Assembly: GCF_023715345.1 (NCBI RefSeq)
Contig: NZ_JAMBNY010000013.1
Coordinates: 1-64,000, forward strand
Direction of reading: 5' to 3'
Length of the DNA stretch: 64,000 nt
Source: Paenibacillus camelliae
Lineage (GTDB): Bacteria; Bacillota; Bacilli; Paenibacillales; Paenibacillaceae
Under the pieces are notes generated by a model that did no database searches, had not been told where the DNA came from, and saw nothing but the letters and a program-made list of their open reading frames with translations. A program made the translations under genes and the position numbers. The stretch's first letter is position 1; each line of letters begins with the position of its first letter. Shown piece after piece: positions 8,285-16,779 of this stretch.

Positions 8285-9286
8285 GTGGATTCTGCATCAC
8301 ATTTTGTAATTGGCGTCGGCTTAGCAGGCTTGTCGCAGCTTGATCCTCTCGTTCAAACCGATCCTGCATTAGTAACCGTAATAATGATTGGAGTAATTGC
8401 TGGTTCACAAGCTCCAGACTTTGACACCATTACTCGGCTAAAAAATAATGAAACCTATATTCGTCAGCATCGAGGCTTTTCACATTCGATTCCTGCTATT
8501 ATGTTTTGGACAGTTATACTTACAGCTCTATTGTACTTATTTGTTCCAAAACCTTCTGGCCTTCTTCATTTATTAGGCTGGATATTTCTCGCAGTGAGCT
8601 TACATGTGTTTATGGACTTGTTTAATACTTATGGTACACAGGCATTGAGACCTTTTTCGAAAAAGTGGATCTCATGGAACATTATCCATATCTTTGATCC
8701 ATTTATTTTTATAACACATGTTATTGCAGTGCTTTTATGGATTACTGGAATGGCAGAGCCTGTCGTTGTTTTCCCTACGCTATATGCTTGTCTGTTCCTA
8801 TATTATGTAGTGAGAACGATCTATCATCGATGGATTGACGTAACCGTCTCACGGAAAATGTCTCTGCCAGATGACGACACATTAACGGTTATGCCAACCG
8901 TTCGCTTTCGCTATTGGCATCTCATGCTAAAGCGAGCTGATGGAAGCTACGAGCTAGGCAGCTACATTAAAGGCCAAATCAATTGGCTTGAAACTGTTTC
9001 ATCTGATGAACATCCTTTAATCGAGCAATCAAAATCACACCCATCTGTTGCGGCACTGCTTGATTTTTCCTATCATACAGTCGCCAACGTAACGACCCAT
9101 GACTGGGGTACAGAAGTACGCTGGTGCGATGCCAGGTATCGCTATCGTAAGCAGTATCCATTCGTAGCCATTGTATTTTATAATCATCAACAGCAGCCTA
9201 TCGCTTCATATGTGGGCTGGCTGAATGATCGTAAGCTGTATAAGCGTTTGTATCAGGAGGCTAAGCTCAATCCATCTCCATCTTAG
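8285..9286 (+). CDS. YfhP/YdjM-family membrane-bound metal-dependent hydrolase
   Basis: A 333-residue protein of the YdjM/YfhP family (LexA-binding, inner membrane-associated putative hydrolase, DUF457 type). The N-terminal half has about five membrane segments and the family metal motifs: an early His (SASHFVIG), AGSQAPDFD, HRGFSHS near residue 60 and HVFMDLFNTYG near 115. The C-terminal half is soluble and beta-rich. Start is GTG 8285, fixed by AGGAGG 8 bases upstream. In B. subtilis YfhP modulates yfhQ/yfhR expression; the biochemical activity is not established. No operon partner is visible. Confidence 0.85.
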   Translation: MDSASHFVIGVGLAGLSQLDPLVQTDPALVTVIMIGVIAGSQAPDFDTITRLKNNETYIRQHRGFSHSIPAIMFWTVILTALLYLFVPKPSGLLHLLGWIFLAVSLHVFMDLFNTYGTQALRPFSKKWISWNIIHIFDPFIFITHVIAVLLWITGMAEPVVVFPTLYACLFLYYVVRTIYHRWIDVTVSRKMSLPDDDTLTVMPTVRFRYWHLMLKRADGSYELGSYIKGQINWLETVSSDEHPLIEQSKSHPSVAALLDFSYHTVANVTTHDWGTEVRWCDARYRYRKQYPFVAIVFYNHQQQPIASYVGWLNDRKLYKRLYQEAKLNPSPS

Positions 9287-9324
9287 CAGTCATTGATCAA
9301 ACGTAGTAAATAGATATAATAAAA

Positions 9325-9350
9325 AGAGCTCAAGGTTTCCCTTGAGCTCT
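9325..9350 (-). terminator. Terminator after the SASP gene
   Basis: AGAGCTCAAGG (9325-9335) pairs perfectly with CCTTGAGCTCT (9340-9350); on the minus strand a TTTTTATTAT tail follows. Confidence 0.85.
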
Positions 9351-9373
9351 CACTTAATAATGTGGTAAAAATA

Positions 9374-9586
9374 TTAACGTTGACCGCCGGACAGTTGTTG
9401 TTCTGCGATTTGAACTAGCTTTTTAGTAATATATCCACCGACAGATCCTGCTTCACGAGTCGTTAGGTTACCGTTATATCCTTCTGGAGATAGTTGAACA
9501 CCCAACTCCTGAGCAGCTTCCATTTTCATTTGGTTCAAAGCTTGTTGTGCTTGTGGAACGATTAATTGATTGCTTCTGTTTGCCAT
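9374..9586 (-). CDS. Alpha/beta-type small acid-soluble spore protein (SASP)
   Basis: A 70-residue spore DNA-binding protein. It saturates forespore DNA, shifts it toward A-form and protects it from UV and heat, and is then digested by the germination protease. The two conserved blocks are visible: [10 protein letters not shown] with the GPR cleavage region near the Glu-Leu-Gly, and [20 protein letters not shown]. The start at 9586 (MANRSNQ) is set by AAAGGAG 10 bases upstream; an in-frame extension to 9616 covers the SD and is rejected. A sigma-G-like promoter (9642-9670) and a terminator frame this single-gene unit. Confidence 0.95.
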   Translation of the reverse strand: MANRSNQLIVPQAQQALNQMKMEAAQELGVQLSPEGYNGNLTTREAGSVGGYITKKLVQIAEQQLSGGQR

Positions 9587-9623
9587 GATGTAAGTCTCCT
9601 TTCGACCTCTTCGCATAATTTCA

Positions 9624-9639
9624 TTTGCAAGCTTGCAAA
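9624..9639. repeat. 16-bp perfect palindrome at the SASP mRNA 5' end
   Basis: TTTGCAAGCTTGCAAA is a perfect palindrome lying just downstream of the sigma-G-like -10 element, at or near the expected transcription start of the SASP gene. It could be an operator or a 5' stabilising hairpin. Confidence 0.6.
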
Positions 9640-9641
9640 CA

Positions 9642-9670
9642 TATTATGTGCACGAAAACAATTACTATAC
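9642..9670 (-). promoter_or_regulatory. Sigma-G-like promoter of the SASP gene
   Basis: On the minus strand GTATA (9670-9666), a 17-base spacer and CATAATA (9648-9642) match the forespore sigma-G consensus GYATR-N17/18-CATNHTA. It sits about 56 bp upstream of the SASP start codon. Confidence 0.65.
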
Positions 9671-9705
9671 ACGATGAATTCATTTTTTTTAAGGAGAAAT
9701 TAAAA

Positions 9706-9900
9706 ATGCCTAAATATTTAGCTTTGATTTTTGCAACGATTGGAATATTGTTTTTAAGTGCAATGTCGATTTCAATTGCTCACAGTATGGTTTGGGTAAT
9801 GATTTGGGGATTGTTAGCGGTTGCTACAATAGGGGTGGGGTTTGTGGTTCGTAAACGTTACAATAAGAGGAATGTAAAGCCTGAATCTCAAGAGGAATAA
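9706..9900 (+). CDS. Small two-TM membrane protein (DUF5325/YlaF-like)
   Basis: A 64-residue protein with two hydrophobic helices (about 4-24 and 30-48) and a basic tail (RKRYNKRN), giving a likely cytoplasmic C-terminus. It resembles the short DUF5325 proteins of Bacillales; function unknown. The start at 9706 is fixed by AAGGAG 10 bases upstream, and the 27-codon upstream extension has no SD. Its 3' end overlaps the convergent gene at 9888 by 13 bp. Confidence 0.7.
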   Translation: MPKYLALIFATIGILFLSAMSISIAHSMVWVMIWGLLAVATIGVGFVVRKRYNKRNVKPESQEE

Positions 9901-10295
9901 TCAATTAAGCTTTTACGCGGACTAAAAGTGGTCATGCTATTATTCCAAGTCGACATATTGTAATTGGACTCATATAACACGCTTGCCGACCATCCCTTTC
10001 GGTTAGGTCTAACAGAGAAGTCATATAATATTTCACCGTGAGTCCAATTACGCTTCAGCTTCAAGGCCTCAATCGCTAAGCTGCGAAAGCTTTCCACCTG
10101 ATCTCTCGTTAACCCTTCTTGCTCTGCCTCAATTTCATTGTTCTTTAGGTAAATGGGATGATGCTTTACCCCAAATTTACCAATCGTGTTATTACGGATT
10201 TGTAGTAATACAGTCCCAGCGCACGCTCCTGTCAGCTCATTCTCTAGCTGCCTGAAAACAAAGTCGATTTGTCTTGCTAATGAAATTTCCTTCAT
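9888..10295 (-). CDS. Conserved hypothetical protein
   Basis: A 135-residue soluble protein of mixed alpha/beta character that I do not recognise. It has an N-terminal helix (KEISLARQIDFVFRQLENEL), a central segment naming lysine-rich KHHPIYLKNNEIEAEQEGL, and an aromatic C-terminal part (WTHGEILYDFSVRPNRKGWSA). ATG 10295 is preferred over TTG 10298 because AAAGGAGC lies 7 bases upstream of it. No operon partner. Confidence 0.65.
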   Translation of the reverse strand: MKEISLARQIDFVFRQLENELTGACAGTVLLQIRNNTIGKFGVKHHPIYLKNNEIEAEQEGLTRDQVESFRSLAIEALKLKRNWTHGEILYDFSVRPNRKGWSASVLYESNYNMSTWNNSMTTFSPRKSLIDYSS

Positions 10296-10476
10296 CAAAA
10301 AGCTCCTTTCTTCACTAAATTATGTCGGTATGTATCAAATATAGCGAATATTCTACGTTAATTCACCGCAATTTTTTCCGTAAACCACGTATAAAATACC
10401 CGTAACCACGCAATGCAACTGTATCTCACGCAGTATTTTCTTATAATTCAATAAGAATTATTACCCATTTCTGTCA

Positions 10477-10505
10477 TAGACCGAACTAAAAAGTGGTGCT
10501 ATAAT
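10477..10505 (+). promoter_or_regulatory. Candidate sigma-A promoter of the chemotaxis gene
   Basis: TAGACC (10477-10482), a 17-base spacer and a consensus TATAAT (10500-10505). It lies 31 bp before the start codon. I did not find a sigma-D element, which would be usual for chemotaxis genes. Confidence 0.5.
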
Positions 10506-10536
10506 ATGGATAATATCGAAAAAGGAGCGCTTTCAT

Positions 10537-11808
10537 ATGGAGAAAATAACGCAATGGTTTAATTCATTATCCGTAAAAAGCAAGATTATGTTTGTTACAT
10601 ACACCAATCTTTCCATTTTGACAATTTTTGCGCTAGTGTTTTCTTTCATTGTTGGTGAATATACTACTCCAATCATTATCATTGCTGCAGTTGCTTATGG
10701 TATCGCTTACCCAATCGTTCTTGTTACAGAACATGCAATCACGGCTTCCTTTCATGAAATTCAAAGTGCTGCCAATCGTATATCTAAAGGGGATTTTACG
10801 CAAACCATCGATACTGACGCGACAAATGCAGGTGAATTAGGTCATACATTCAACAGCATGGTTCAAAAGCTAAGAGAACTTTTATCTGAAACAATGAACA
10901 TTACAAAGCATGTATCTGAAACGAGCCGTAGCATTTTCGAAAAAAATAATAGCATTAAACAAACGATGGAGCAGGTCGCAGTTTCGGCAAACGAGCTTGC
11001 AACTGGTGCTAATGTCATCTCTGAGGATGTTTCTGGGATGACCGAGTCGATTAACGAAATCGAACAAAAGGTTTCTAATTATGCAGTAGCAACGAAAGAA
11101 ATGAACGTACGCTCAGAACAGACGATAGAGCTTGTTAATCGCGGTAGAATTGCTCTAGAGAATCAAAGTGAGGGCATGAGCAGAAATATAGAAGCAACAG
11201 AGCAAGTGGCGAGCACGATCAAGGAGCTGGCAGAAAACGCAAAAGGTATTAGTGCGATGACGAAGGCGATTTCTGAGATCGCTGAGCAAACGAATCTGTT
11301 ATCCTTGAATGCTTCCATCGAAGCTGCTCGTGCAGGTGAGCACGGCCGAGGCTTTGCCGTTGTTGCTCAGGAGGTTAGAAAGCTTGCTGAAGAATCTACG
11401 TCCTCCACGAAAGAGGTATTCAATCTTGTTAAGAGCATAGATAAAGGGATTCAGAACACAATTGAGAATATGAAGCTTAATGAAGAAGTTGTTAGTATGC
11501 AAGCGGAGCATATTCGTCAGACAGAAGAAATCTTCAATCAGATCGTTGAAAGTATTCAATTTATCGGAGAGCAAATTTATCAATTTTCACAAGAAAGTGA
11601 TAATATGCTAGAGAGCGCTAAGCATATTTCATCTGCCATTCAAAACATCTCTGCCATTACAGAGCAATCTGCGGCAGGAACTGAGCAAGTATCTGCATCC
11701 ATGAACGAACAAATTCCATCCGTACAAGCAGTCGTTGAAGAAACAGAAAAGATGTTAAATATGGCAACTCAGCTTCAACGGACAATCCAAGTATTTAAAT
11801 TAAAATAA
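10537..11808 (+). CDS. Methyl-accepting chemotaxis protein without a large extracellular domain
   Basis: A 423-residue transducer. Two membrane helices (about 19-41 and 44-65) are separated by only a few residues, so there is no extracytoplasmic ligand domain. A HAMP segment (about 68-120) and a long coiled-coil signalling domain follow, with the conserved hairpin tip [19 protein letters not shown] (about 250-268) that binds CheA/CheW. A signal would have to be sensed in the membrane or cytoplasm, or through a partner. SD AAAAGGAG precedes ATG. Single gene between its own promoter and terminator. Confidence 0.92.
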   Translation: MEKITQWFNSLSVKSKIMFVTYTNLSILTIFALVFSFIVGEYTTPIIIIAAVAYGIAYPIVLVTEHAITASFHEIQSAANRISKGDFTQTIDTDATNAGELGHTFNSMVQKLRELLSETMNITKHVSETSRSIFEKNNSIKQTMEQVAVSANELATGANVISEDVSGMTESINEIEQKVSNYAVATKEMNVRSEQTIELVNRGRIALENQSEGMSRNIEATEQVASTIKELAENAKGISAMTKAISEIAEQTNLLSLNASIEAARAGEHGRGFAVVAQEVRKLAEESTSSTKEVFNLVKSIDKGIQNTIENMKLNEEVVSMQAEHIRQTEEIFNQIVESIQFIGEQIYQFSQESDNMLESAKHISSAIQNISAITEQSAAGTEQVSASMNEQIPSVQAVVEETEKMLNMATQLQRTIQVFKLK

Positions 11809-11830
11809 TATGCTTCAGAATATGTAATAA

Positions 11831-11874
11831 AGGGCCTGTCCAAAAAGTCATTCGATTGACTTTGGGCAGGCCCT
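11831..11874. terminator. Bidirectional terminator between MCP and CAP genes
   Basis: AGGGCCTG...CCAAA..AGTCA pairs with TGACTTTGG.CAGGCCCT around a short loop. It lies between convergent genes and can serve both. Confidence 0.8.
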
Positions 11875-11933
11875 ACTTTATTTAGCTTATTAATTTAATA
11901 TGGGGTAAAGTAATGTTCAATCAGTGCTTATAC

Positions 11934-12875
11934 TTAGCCAATAAAGAGTTGTACCCATTTACCTTGAACATAGCCTACACCAAGCTTTGTGTAATTAGCA
12001 TTTAAGATATTCGCACGGTGTCCTGGGCTGTTCATCCAATCGTTCATTACTTGCTCTTCAGATGTTTGTCCATAAGCAATATTTTCACCTGCAGTACGAT
12101 AAGAAACGCCAAATTCACTTAACATGTCAAAAGGAGATCCGTAAGTCGGTGAAGTATGGCTGAAGTAGTTATTTACTGCCATATCACGTGCCTTCTCTGT
12201 CGCTACTTCATTAAGCTTCGTATCTAGCTCAAGCGCAGAAAGTCCTGCTGCTGCTCTTTCTTTGTTAACAAGAGAAAGAATTTCCTGCTGAGCTTCCGTA
12301 GCAACGACTGGGTTAGTGCTAGGTTTTGCTGTCGGAGCTTGAGTAGGCTGTGCAGTCGGTGCTGCTGTTGGTGCCTTTGTTGGCTGTGCAGTCGGTGCTG
12401 CTGTTGGTGCCTTTGTTGGCTGTGCAGTCGGTGCTGCTGTTGGTGCCTTTGTTGGCTGTGCAGTCGGTGCTGCTGTTGGTGCCTTCGTAGGCTGTGCAGT
12501 CGGTGCCGCTGTTGGTGCCTTCGTTGGCTGTGCAGTTGGTGCTGCTGTTGGTGCCTTTGTTGGCTGTGCAGTCGGTGCCGCTGTTGGTGCCTTCGTTGGC
12601 TGTGCAGTTGGTGCTGCTGGCTGAGCGTACTCTAGAGAAAACTGTCCACTTAAGAAATAAAGCTTCCATGGACCTAATTGTACAGTCATTTTTGATTCTT
12701 TCGAGAATAAACCTAGCTTCTCATTAATTTTTTGAATAATTAGAGATTGTTGTGGGAAGCTAAACGTATCTTCCTTTTTTGCTTGACTATTTGCAGAAAC
12801 AGTTAAACCTGAAGTTGCAATAAGTGTTGTAGCTGCAAGTACAGCCACACCTCGTTTGAATGTATTCTTCTTCAT
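11934..12875 (-). CDS. Secreted CAP/SCP (YkwD-like) protein with a Pro-Thr-Ala repeat linker
   Basis: A 313-residue exported protein. A Sec signal peptide (about 1-29, ending near VSA-NS) leads to a short domain, then a linker of about eight 12-residue repeats (PTAAPTAQPTKA, about residues 90-190), then a C-terminal CAP domain with the hallmark HTSPTYGSPFDML, GENIAYG and NDWMNSPGHRANILN segments. CAP proteins of this type are widespread in spore-formers (YkwD/SafA-associated); activity is uncertain. The Pro/Thr linker probably spans the cell wall. SD TAGGAGG precedes ATG. A structured leader lies upstream (12903-12977). Confidence 0.9.
   Translation of the reverse strand: MKKNTFKRGVAVLAATTLIATSGLTVSANSQAKKEDTFSFPQQSLIIQKINEKLGLFSKESKMTVQLGPWKLYFLSGQFSLEYAQPAAPTAQPTKAPTAAPTAQPTKAPTAAPTAQPTKAPTAAPTAQPTKAPTAAPTAQPTKAPTAAPTAQPTKAPTAAPTAQPTKAPTAAPTAQPTQAPTAKPSTNPVVATEAQQEILSLVNKERAAAGLSALELDTKLNEVATEKARDMAVNNYFSHTSPTYGSPFDMLSEFGVSYRTAGENIAYGQTSEEQVMNDWMNSPGHRANILNANYTKLGVGYVQGKWVQLFIG
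12336..12620 (-). repeat. 36-bp minisatellite inside the CAP gene
   Basis: About eight near-identical 36-bp units encode PTAAPTAQPTKA. Variants differ mainly at synonymous positions (gct/gcc, ttt/ttc), and unit length is a multiple of three, so copy number can vary without frameshift. Confidence 0.9.
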
Positions 12876-12902
12876 AAGTACCTCCTAGAATATGTTAGTA
12901 AA

Positions 12903-12977
12903 TTTTCTATCAGCTTTGGATGCCGACATTAGCCTTAGGCATTGGTACCGAACTACCTACATTTTCATCCTAGCAAA
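12903..12977 (-). promoter_or_regulatory. Possible structured 5' leader of the CAP gene
   Basis: On the minus strand, GCTTTG-cta-GGAT pairs with ATCC-AAAGC, enclosing GGTA/TACC around a TTCG-containing loop and TGCC/GGCA. This could form a three-way junction about 30 bases before the SD. I could not match it to a known riboswitch class. Confidence 0.3.
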
Positions 12978-13126
12978 GCAAAATTCACTTAGCATGCAAT
13001 AAAATTTACCAATATAAAAATGAAAGCGCTTAACTTATTGGCTGGCTTGTATTATTAAAATACATTCATCTATAATAAACCTGTGAATTAGAACTCAATT
13101 AAACCAACTTAGGAGCTGAAAACTAC

Positions 13127-13519
13127 GTGAAGAACGTTATGCCTTTTTTAATGTTTGAAGGAACTGCAGAGGAAGCTATGAATTTTTACACTTCTGTGAT
13201 TGAGGATTCAGCTATAACAAGCATTACTCGTTACGGACCAAATGAAAATGGAACCGAAGGCAGTGTGATGCAAGCAACTTTTACATTAAAAGGACAATCA
13301 TTTATGTGCATTGACAGCCATGTAAAACATCAATTCACATTTACGCCTTCCTTCTCTATCTTCGTCGTATGCGATACAGAAGAAGAATTAGAGCAGCTTT
13401 ATACGCAGTTATCTTCTGGCGGAAAGCTACTTATGCCGATGGACAACTATGGTTTTAGTAAAAAATTTGCTTGGGTGAACGATAAATTCGGGGTATCTTG
13501 GCAATTGAACCTGCCATAG
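13127..13519 (+). CDS. VOC/PhnB-type glyoxalase-fold protein
   Basis: A 130-residue protein of the 3-demethylubiquinone methyltransferase-like (PhnB) branch of the vicinal oxygen chelate superfamily: N-terminal PFLMFEGTAEEAMNFYTSVI and C-terminal KFAWVNDKFGVSWQLNLP are characteristic. Members are usually annotated only by fold and substrate is unknown. Start is GTG 13127 with TAGGAG 11 bases upstream. Single gene. Confidence 0.85.
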   Translation: MKNVMPFLMFEGTAEEAMNFYTSVIEDSAITSITRYGPNENGTEGSVMQATFTLKGQSFMCIDSHVKHQFTFTPSFSIFVVCDTEEELEQLYTQLSSGGKLLMPMDNYGFSKKFAWVNDKFGVSWQLNLP

Positions 13520-13590
13520 AATACGTAGGTACCGAGAGTCAAATTTATAGACTAACAGCTTGATATCCCTTCTCAAGCCTATGCACGTAA

Positions 13591-13619
13591 AGAGGCCCAA
13601 TCCTCAAGATCGGGCCTCT
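13591..13619. terminator. Bidirectional terminator
   Basis: AGAGGCCC (13591-13598) pairs with GGGCCTCT (13612-13619) between the convergent VOC and DUF4386 genes; a short T run follows on each strand. Confidence 0.7.
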
Positions 13620-13627
13620 TTGCAATT

Positions 13628-14278
13628 TCACTTGTTGAATCCTTTAACAATTAGCCAGATGGGAAAACCAATCTCAAATATTCCACCAGGAATAAATAAA
13701 ACAATTCCCGGGTCAACTCCAATGATCGATAAGCAGCTGCTAGCGAAAAGCGAAGCATAACCGACAATCCCTAGCAAGGATAGAGGTCGTGGAATCAGTT
13801 TCTTTCGATACATCAAGTAACAGATCATTACACTTCCTATGCCAAGAGCGAGCATTGCCAATTCAAAAGTCATCTCTTGACCTTTAATAAGCAATTCTCC
13901 GATGACGGAATAGCTTTCCCAATTCGTACCATCCGCTGTATTAAAGGTCTCACTTAAAGTTAGTAGAACGAGTGGGCTGATTATCCCTACGATAAGAAGT
14001 ACCGACTCTATAATTCTTGAGCTTAAATAGCCAATCGCGATCGATTCCTTGTGATGTCTCAACAATGGAAATAATAGCATGGCTATACCTACAACTACAG
14101 CGGAATTCATAAACTCAAGTAACAGACCAATATAAATTTCAGTACGATTCGAGTAGATATGAGACAAATAATCAGAAGAAGTAAGATTAGCTTCGATCAG
14201 CGTGCTACCGATCATATACGATGCAGTTGCAATCAGGAATAAAACGCCGATTATCCTCTCATTCGTTCTAGTGATCAC
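13628..14278 (-). CDS. DUF4386-family membrane protein (copy 1)
   Basis: A 216-residue polytopic protein with about six membrane helices and DUF4386 features (an N-terminal NERIIGVLFLIATASYMIG helix and a conserved Glu-Phe before the third helix). Function of the family is unknown. The start is taken as GTG 14278, which has AAAGGAGA 8 bases upstream; the longer TTG start at 14296 would overlap that SD. It lies downstream of the MalT-like regulator gene, and a second DUF4386 gene lies on the other side (16780-17502). Confidence 0.8.
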   Translation of the reverse strand: MITRTNERIIGVLFLIATASYMIGSTLIEANLTSSDYLSHIYSNRTEIYIGLLLEFMNSAVVVGIAMLLFPLLRHHKESIAIGYLSSRIIESVLLIVGIISPLVLLTLSETFNTADGTNWESYSVIGELLIKGQEMTFELAMLALGIGSVMICYLMYRKKLIPRPLSLLGIVGYASLFASSCLSIIGVDPGIVLFIPGGIFEIGFPIWLIVKGFNK

Positions 14279-14364
14279 TATGCATTCTCCTTTCAACTAT
14301 GGATCTACTTTCAGCATATCCGTAGTGGAAAAAGATGAATAGACACTAAAGTGTTGAGTTCGAT

Positions 14365-16734
14365 TTATTCAATCCAGCCTAGCTTGCGGGCGGTCGCAAC
14401 CGCTTCTGTACGTCGTTCTACGTGTAGCTTGGCAAAAATACGTCTATTGTGACCCTTCACTGTATCGAGCGCTAAATATAGCCTATCTCCAATCTCTTGA
14501 TTCGAGTATCCGAGAGCAATCAGCTGCAGTACTTCAAGCTCTCGTGTCGTTAAAGGCTCGATATAATCTGGTACATTTCTTTTATAAAGTAACGCTATTT
14601 TTTCAAACTCTTCAATATCTGCTAACCGGTTCAAGAGTCTATGTGCGCGAACATATTTTTTGATAGCGTCAATGTAATCCATTGCGTCTGAAGCCCCCTG
14701 CTGTAATAGCGTAATTCGAGCAATCATAAGTTTACACGAAACAATCATATCCTTGTTATCTGCTTGTTTCGCCAATTGAAGGCTCTTCTGTACATATTTC
14801 ATCGAGGATTCTTGATCGTCCCATGCATAACTAATTCTTGCCAAACCTATATATGCTTCACATATCGCAGCCAAAGGCTTATCACCGTGCTCTAGCAATG
14901 CTCTGCTATAGTACTGCTCTGCACTATGTAGTTGTCCTTCCTGTTCTTCTAAATTTCCGAGGCCAACATAGGCTTGCACTTCAATGATATTGCCTCCTAT
15001 TTTACGGCTAACGGTCAGTACCTCGATGAAAGCTTGTTTCGCCTCCACAAGATTGTTGCGATGCTGGTGAGCATCACCAAGCAGCCAAAGTGCCGTAATA
15101 CGCACTGGCAGCAAGCTAGAATCAAGATACTTTAGAGCAAGACCGCATTGTGCAATTACGATATCTACTTGATGATTGTCCCGCTTGTTTTTGTTATGTG
15201 CAGGAACAATTTGTCCAACAAGCTCATTCGTTTTGTCAATGGAATCCGTCGAAAGTAGTTCATCTTCTGCTACGATCAGCCTCAATTCAGGCGGTCCAGA
15301 GCTCGCAATAGCCGCAACTGCTGCGCGCGTAGTTGCGATTATACCTAGCAAGTTATTAACGCTTGCATCCATATTAATTACCGCCAATGCAGCCTCTGCT
15401 GCCAGCAGCTTAGATTCAACCTCTGTTGGTCTGCCAGCCATCAGTAGTGCCGAAGCATACATCACCCATAACGACGGCCTTGCATTCAATTCCTTCTCCG
15501 GTAAAGACTCTAGCCAGTTCAGCACAGGCGTAACCTCACCTTGAAGATGCAGCGGCATACCGTTCCCTTCGACGAGACGAGCAGCCCTTTCTATATCATT
15601 AGCAGCTACCGCGTGACGGAAGGCTTCTAGGTTAAGACCATTCTTCTCATACCATACGCTTGCACGATGATGCATTAAAGCAACATCCTCCAGCTCTCCC
15701 AACCGAGCCCGCTTCTGTAGCTGACGAGTGAGCAATTCTGCAAAAAGATGATGATATCGATACCATTGTTGTTCATTATCCAACGCAACAATAAATAGAT
15801 TAGCGTTTTCGAGCTTCAGCAGTACCTCTTCTCCCGAGACAGAGCTTTGCTCAAGCATCACGGCATCACATAGCGATCCGCAAAATCGATCAAGAATCGA
15901 AGTATATAGTAAAAACTTCTGCATAGATTCTGTTTGTCTAAGCAATACCTCATTGAAGAGATAATCGAGCAGAACATGTTGATTAACTAAAGATAATGGC
16001 GGCAATGGCTCTGAATGCTCAGCTTGTTGACCCTGCATGGAAAGAGCAGCCATTTGCAGCCCTGCAATCCATCCTTCCGTACGTTTTTCAAGCATAACGA
16101 CGGATTCCTTAGTCAGATTTAATTTCATCATATCATTCAAATAAGAGGCTATCTCCTCATCATTAAATCGCAAATCCATGACGCCGATGTCATTGACTTC
16201 GTTCTTAACCCGCATGGTCGTCAAATATAATTCTGGTTCTTCACGTGTTAAGATCACAATATGCAAGTTCGAGGGCATATGCTCTAGCAGCATGGATACG
16301 GCGTCATGAATAGACTTAGCGTGAATCACATGGTAATCATCAAGTACAAGTACGATAGGTATTGCTAGTCGCGATATATCATTGATTAGAACTGAGATTA
16401 TAGAAGGGAGCGGTGGTGACTGAGGAGATTGGATTAAATCTGTGACATACCATTCGTGATAAGATATATGGTTACGCATTGCTGCAACAAGGTAAGCCAA
16501 AAAGCCAGCAATTTCATTATCTCTTTCATCTAGTGAAAGCCATGCCACTTGACGATGACATTTGCTAAGCCAATCGCTTACTAATGTAGTTTTCCCATAC
16601 CCTGTAGAACCCGATATCAAGGTTAATTTTCGATGCAGCCCTTGATCAAGCAGACCAATCAAACGTTGGCGTATTACTGTATCAGGTCTAAGCCTAGGGA
16701 CATTAAGCTTCGTAGCGATTAGAGGTGCTACCAT
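14365..16734 (-). CDS. MalT-like LuxR-family transcriptional regulator (LAL type)
   Basis: A 789-residue ATP-dependent activator. An N-terminal STAND/NTPase domain has the P-loop GSTGYGKTTLVS (about 42-53) and Walker B-like VLVLDDYHVI (about 126-135). A helical TPR-like middle (about 400-700) senses a ligand or partner, and the C-terminal LuxR HTH begins LTTRELEVLQLIALG and contains SNQEIGDRLYLALDTVKGH. MalT-type regulators oligomerise on ATP plus inducer. No sugar genes adjoin it; it is flanked by two DUF4386 membrane proteins, which may be its targets or signal partners. No strong SD is visible at the start. Confidence 0.88.
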   Translation of the reverse strand: MVAPLIATKLNVPRLRPDTVIRQRLIGLLDQGLHRKLTLISGSTGYGKTTLVSDWLSKCHRQVAWLSLDERDNEIAGFLAYLVAAMRNHISYHEWYVTDLIQSPQSPPLPSIISVLINDISRLAIPIVLVLDDYHVIHAKSIHDAVSMLLEHMPSNLHIVILTREEPELYLTTMRVKNEVNDIGVMDLRFNDEEIASYLNDMMKLNLTKESVVMLEKRTEGWIAGLQMAALSMQGQQAEHSEPLPPLSLVNQHVLLDYLFNEVLLRQTESMQKFLLYTSILDRFCGSLCDAVMLEQSSVSGEEVLLKLENANLFIVALDNEQQWYRYHHLFAELLTRQLQKRARLGELEDVALMHHRASVWYEKNGLNLEAFRHAVAANDIERAARLVEGNGMPLHLQGEVTPVLNWLESLPEKELNARPSLWVMYASALLMAGRPTEVESKLLAAEAALAVINMDASVNNLLGIIATTRAAVAAIASSGPPELRLIVAEDELLSTDSIDKTNELVGQIVPAHNKNKRDNHQVDIVIAQCGLALKYLDSSLLPVRITALWLLGDAHQHRNNLVEAKQAFIEVLTVSRKIGGNIIEVQAYVGLGNLEEQEGQLHSAEQYYSRALLEHGDKPLAAICEAYIGLARISYAWDDQESSMKYVQKSLQLAKQADNKDMIVSCKLMIARITLLQQGASDAMDYIDAIKKYVRAHRLLNRLADIEEFEKIALLYKRNVPDYIEPLTTRELEVLQLIALGYSNQEIGDRLYLALDTVKGHNRRIFAKLHVERRTEAVATARKLGWIE

Positions 16735-16779
16735 TACTTCACCCGCTTCACGATAAATAGTAATGACTTCCTGGGTGAA

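Noticed and set aside
12339-12727. Cys/Trp- and Leu/Val-rich ORFs opposite the Pro-Thr-Ala linker
   Set aside because: Shadow of the minisatellite on the other strand; no SD and composition set by the repeat.
12876-13020. Cyclic-di-GMP or cyclic-di-AMP riboswitch before the CAP gene (also considered before the NlpC/P60 gene)
   Set aside because: Only a GGTAG-like fragment resembles GEMM; the GGCAAACC and GACGCAAAGCC elements and the ydaO GGGGGACCC core are missing.
13021-13034. cre-like TGAAAGCGCTTAAC upstream of the VOC gene
   Set aside because: The last two conserved positions (CA) do not match, and no carbon-metabolism gene is adjacent.
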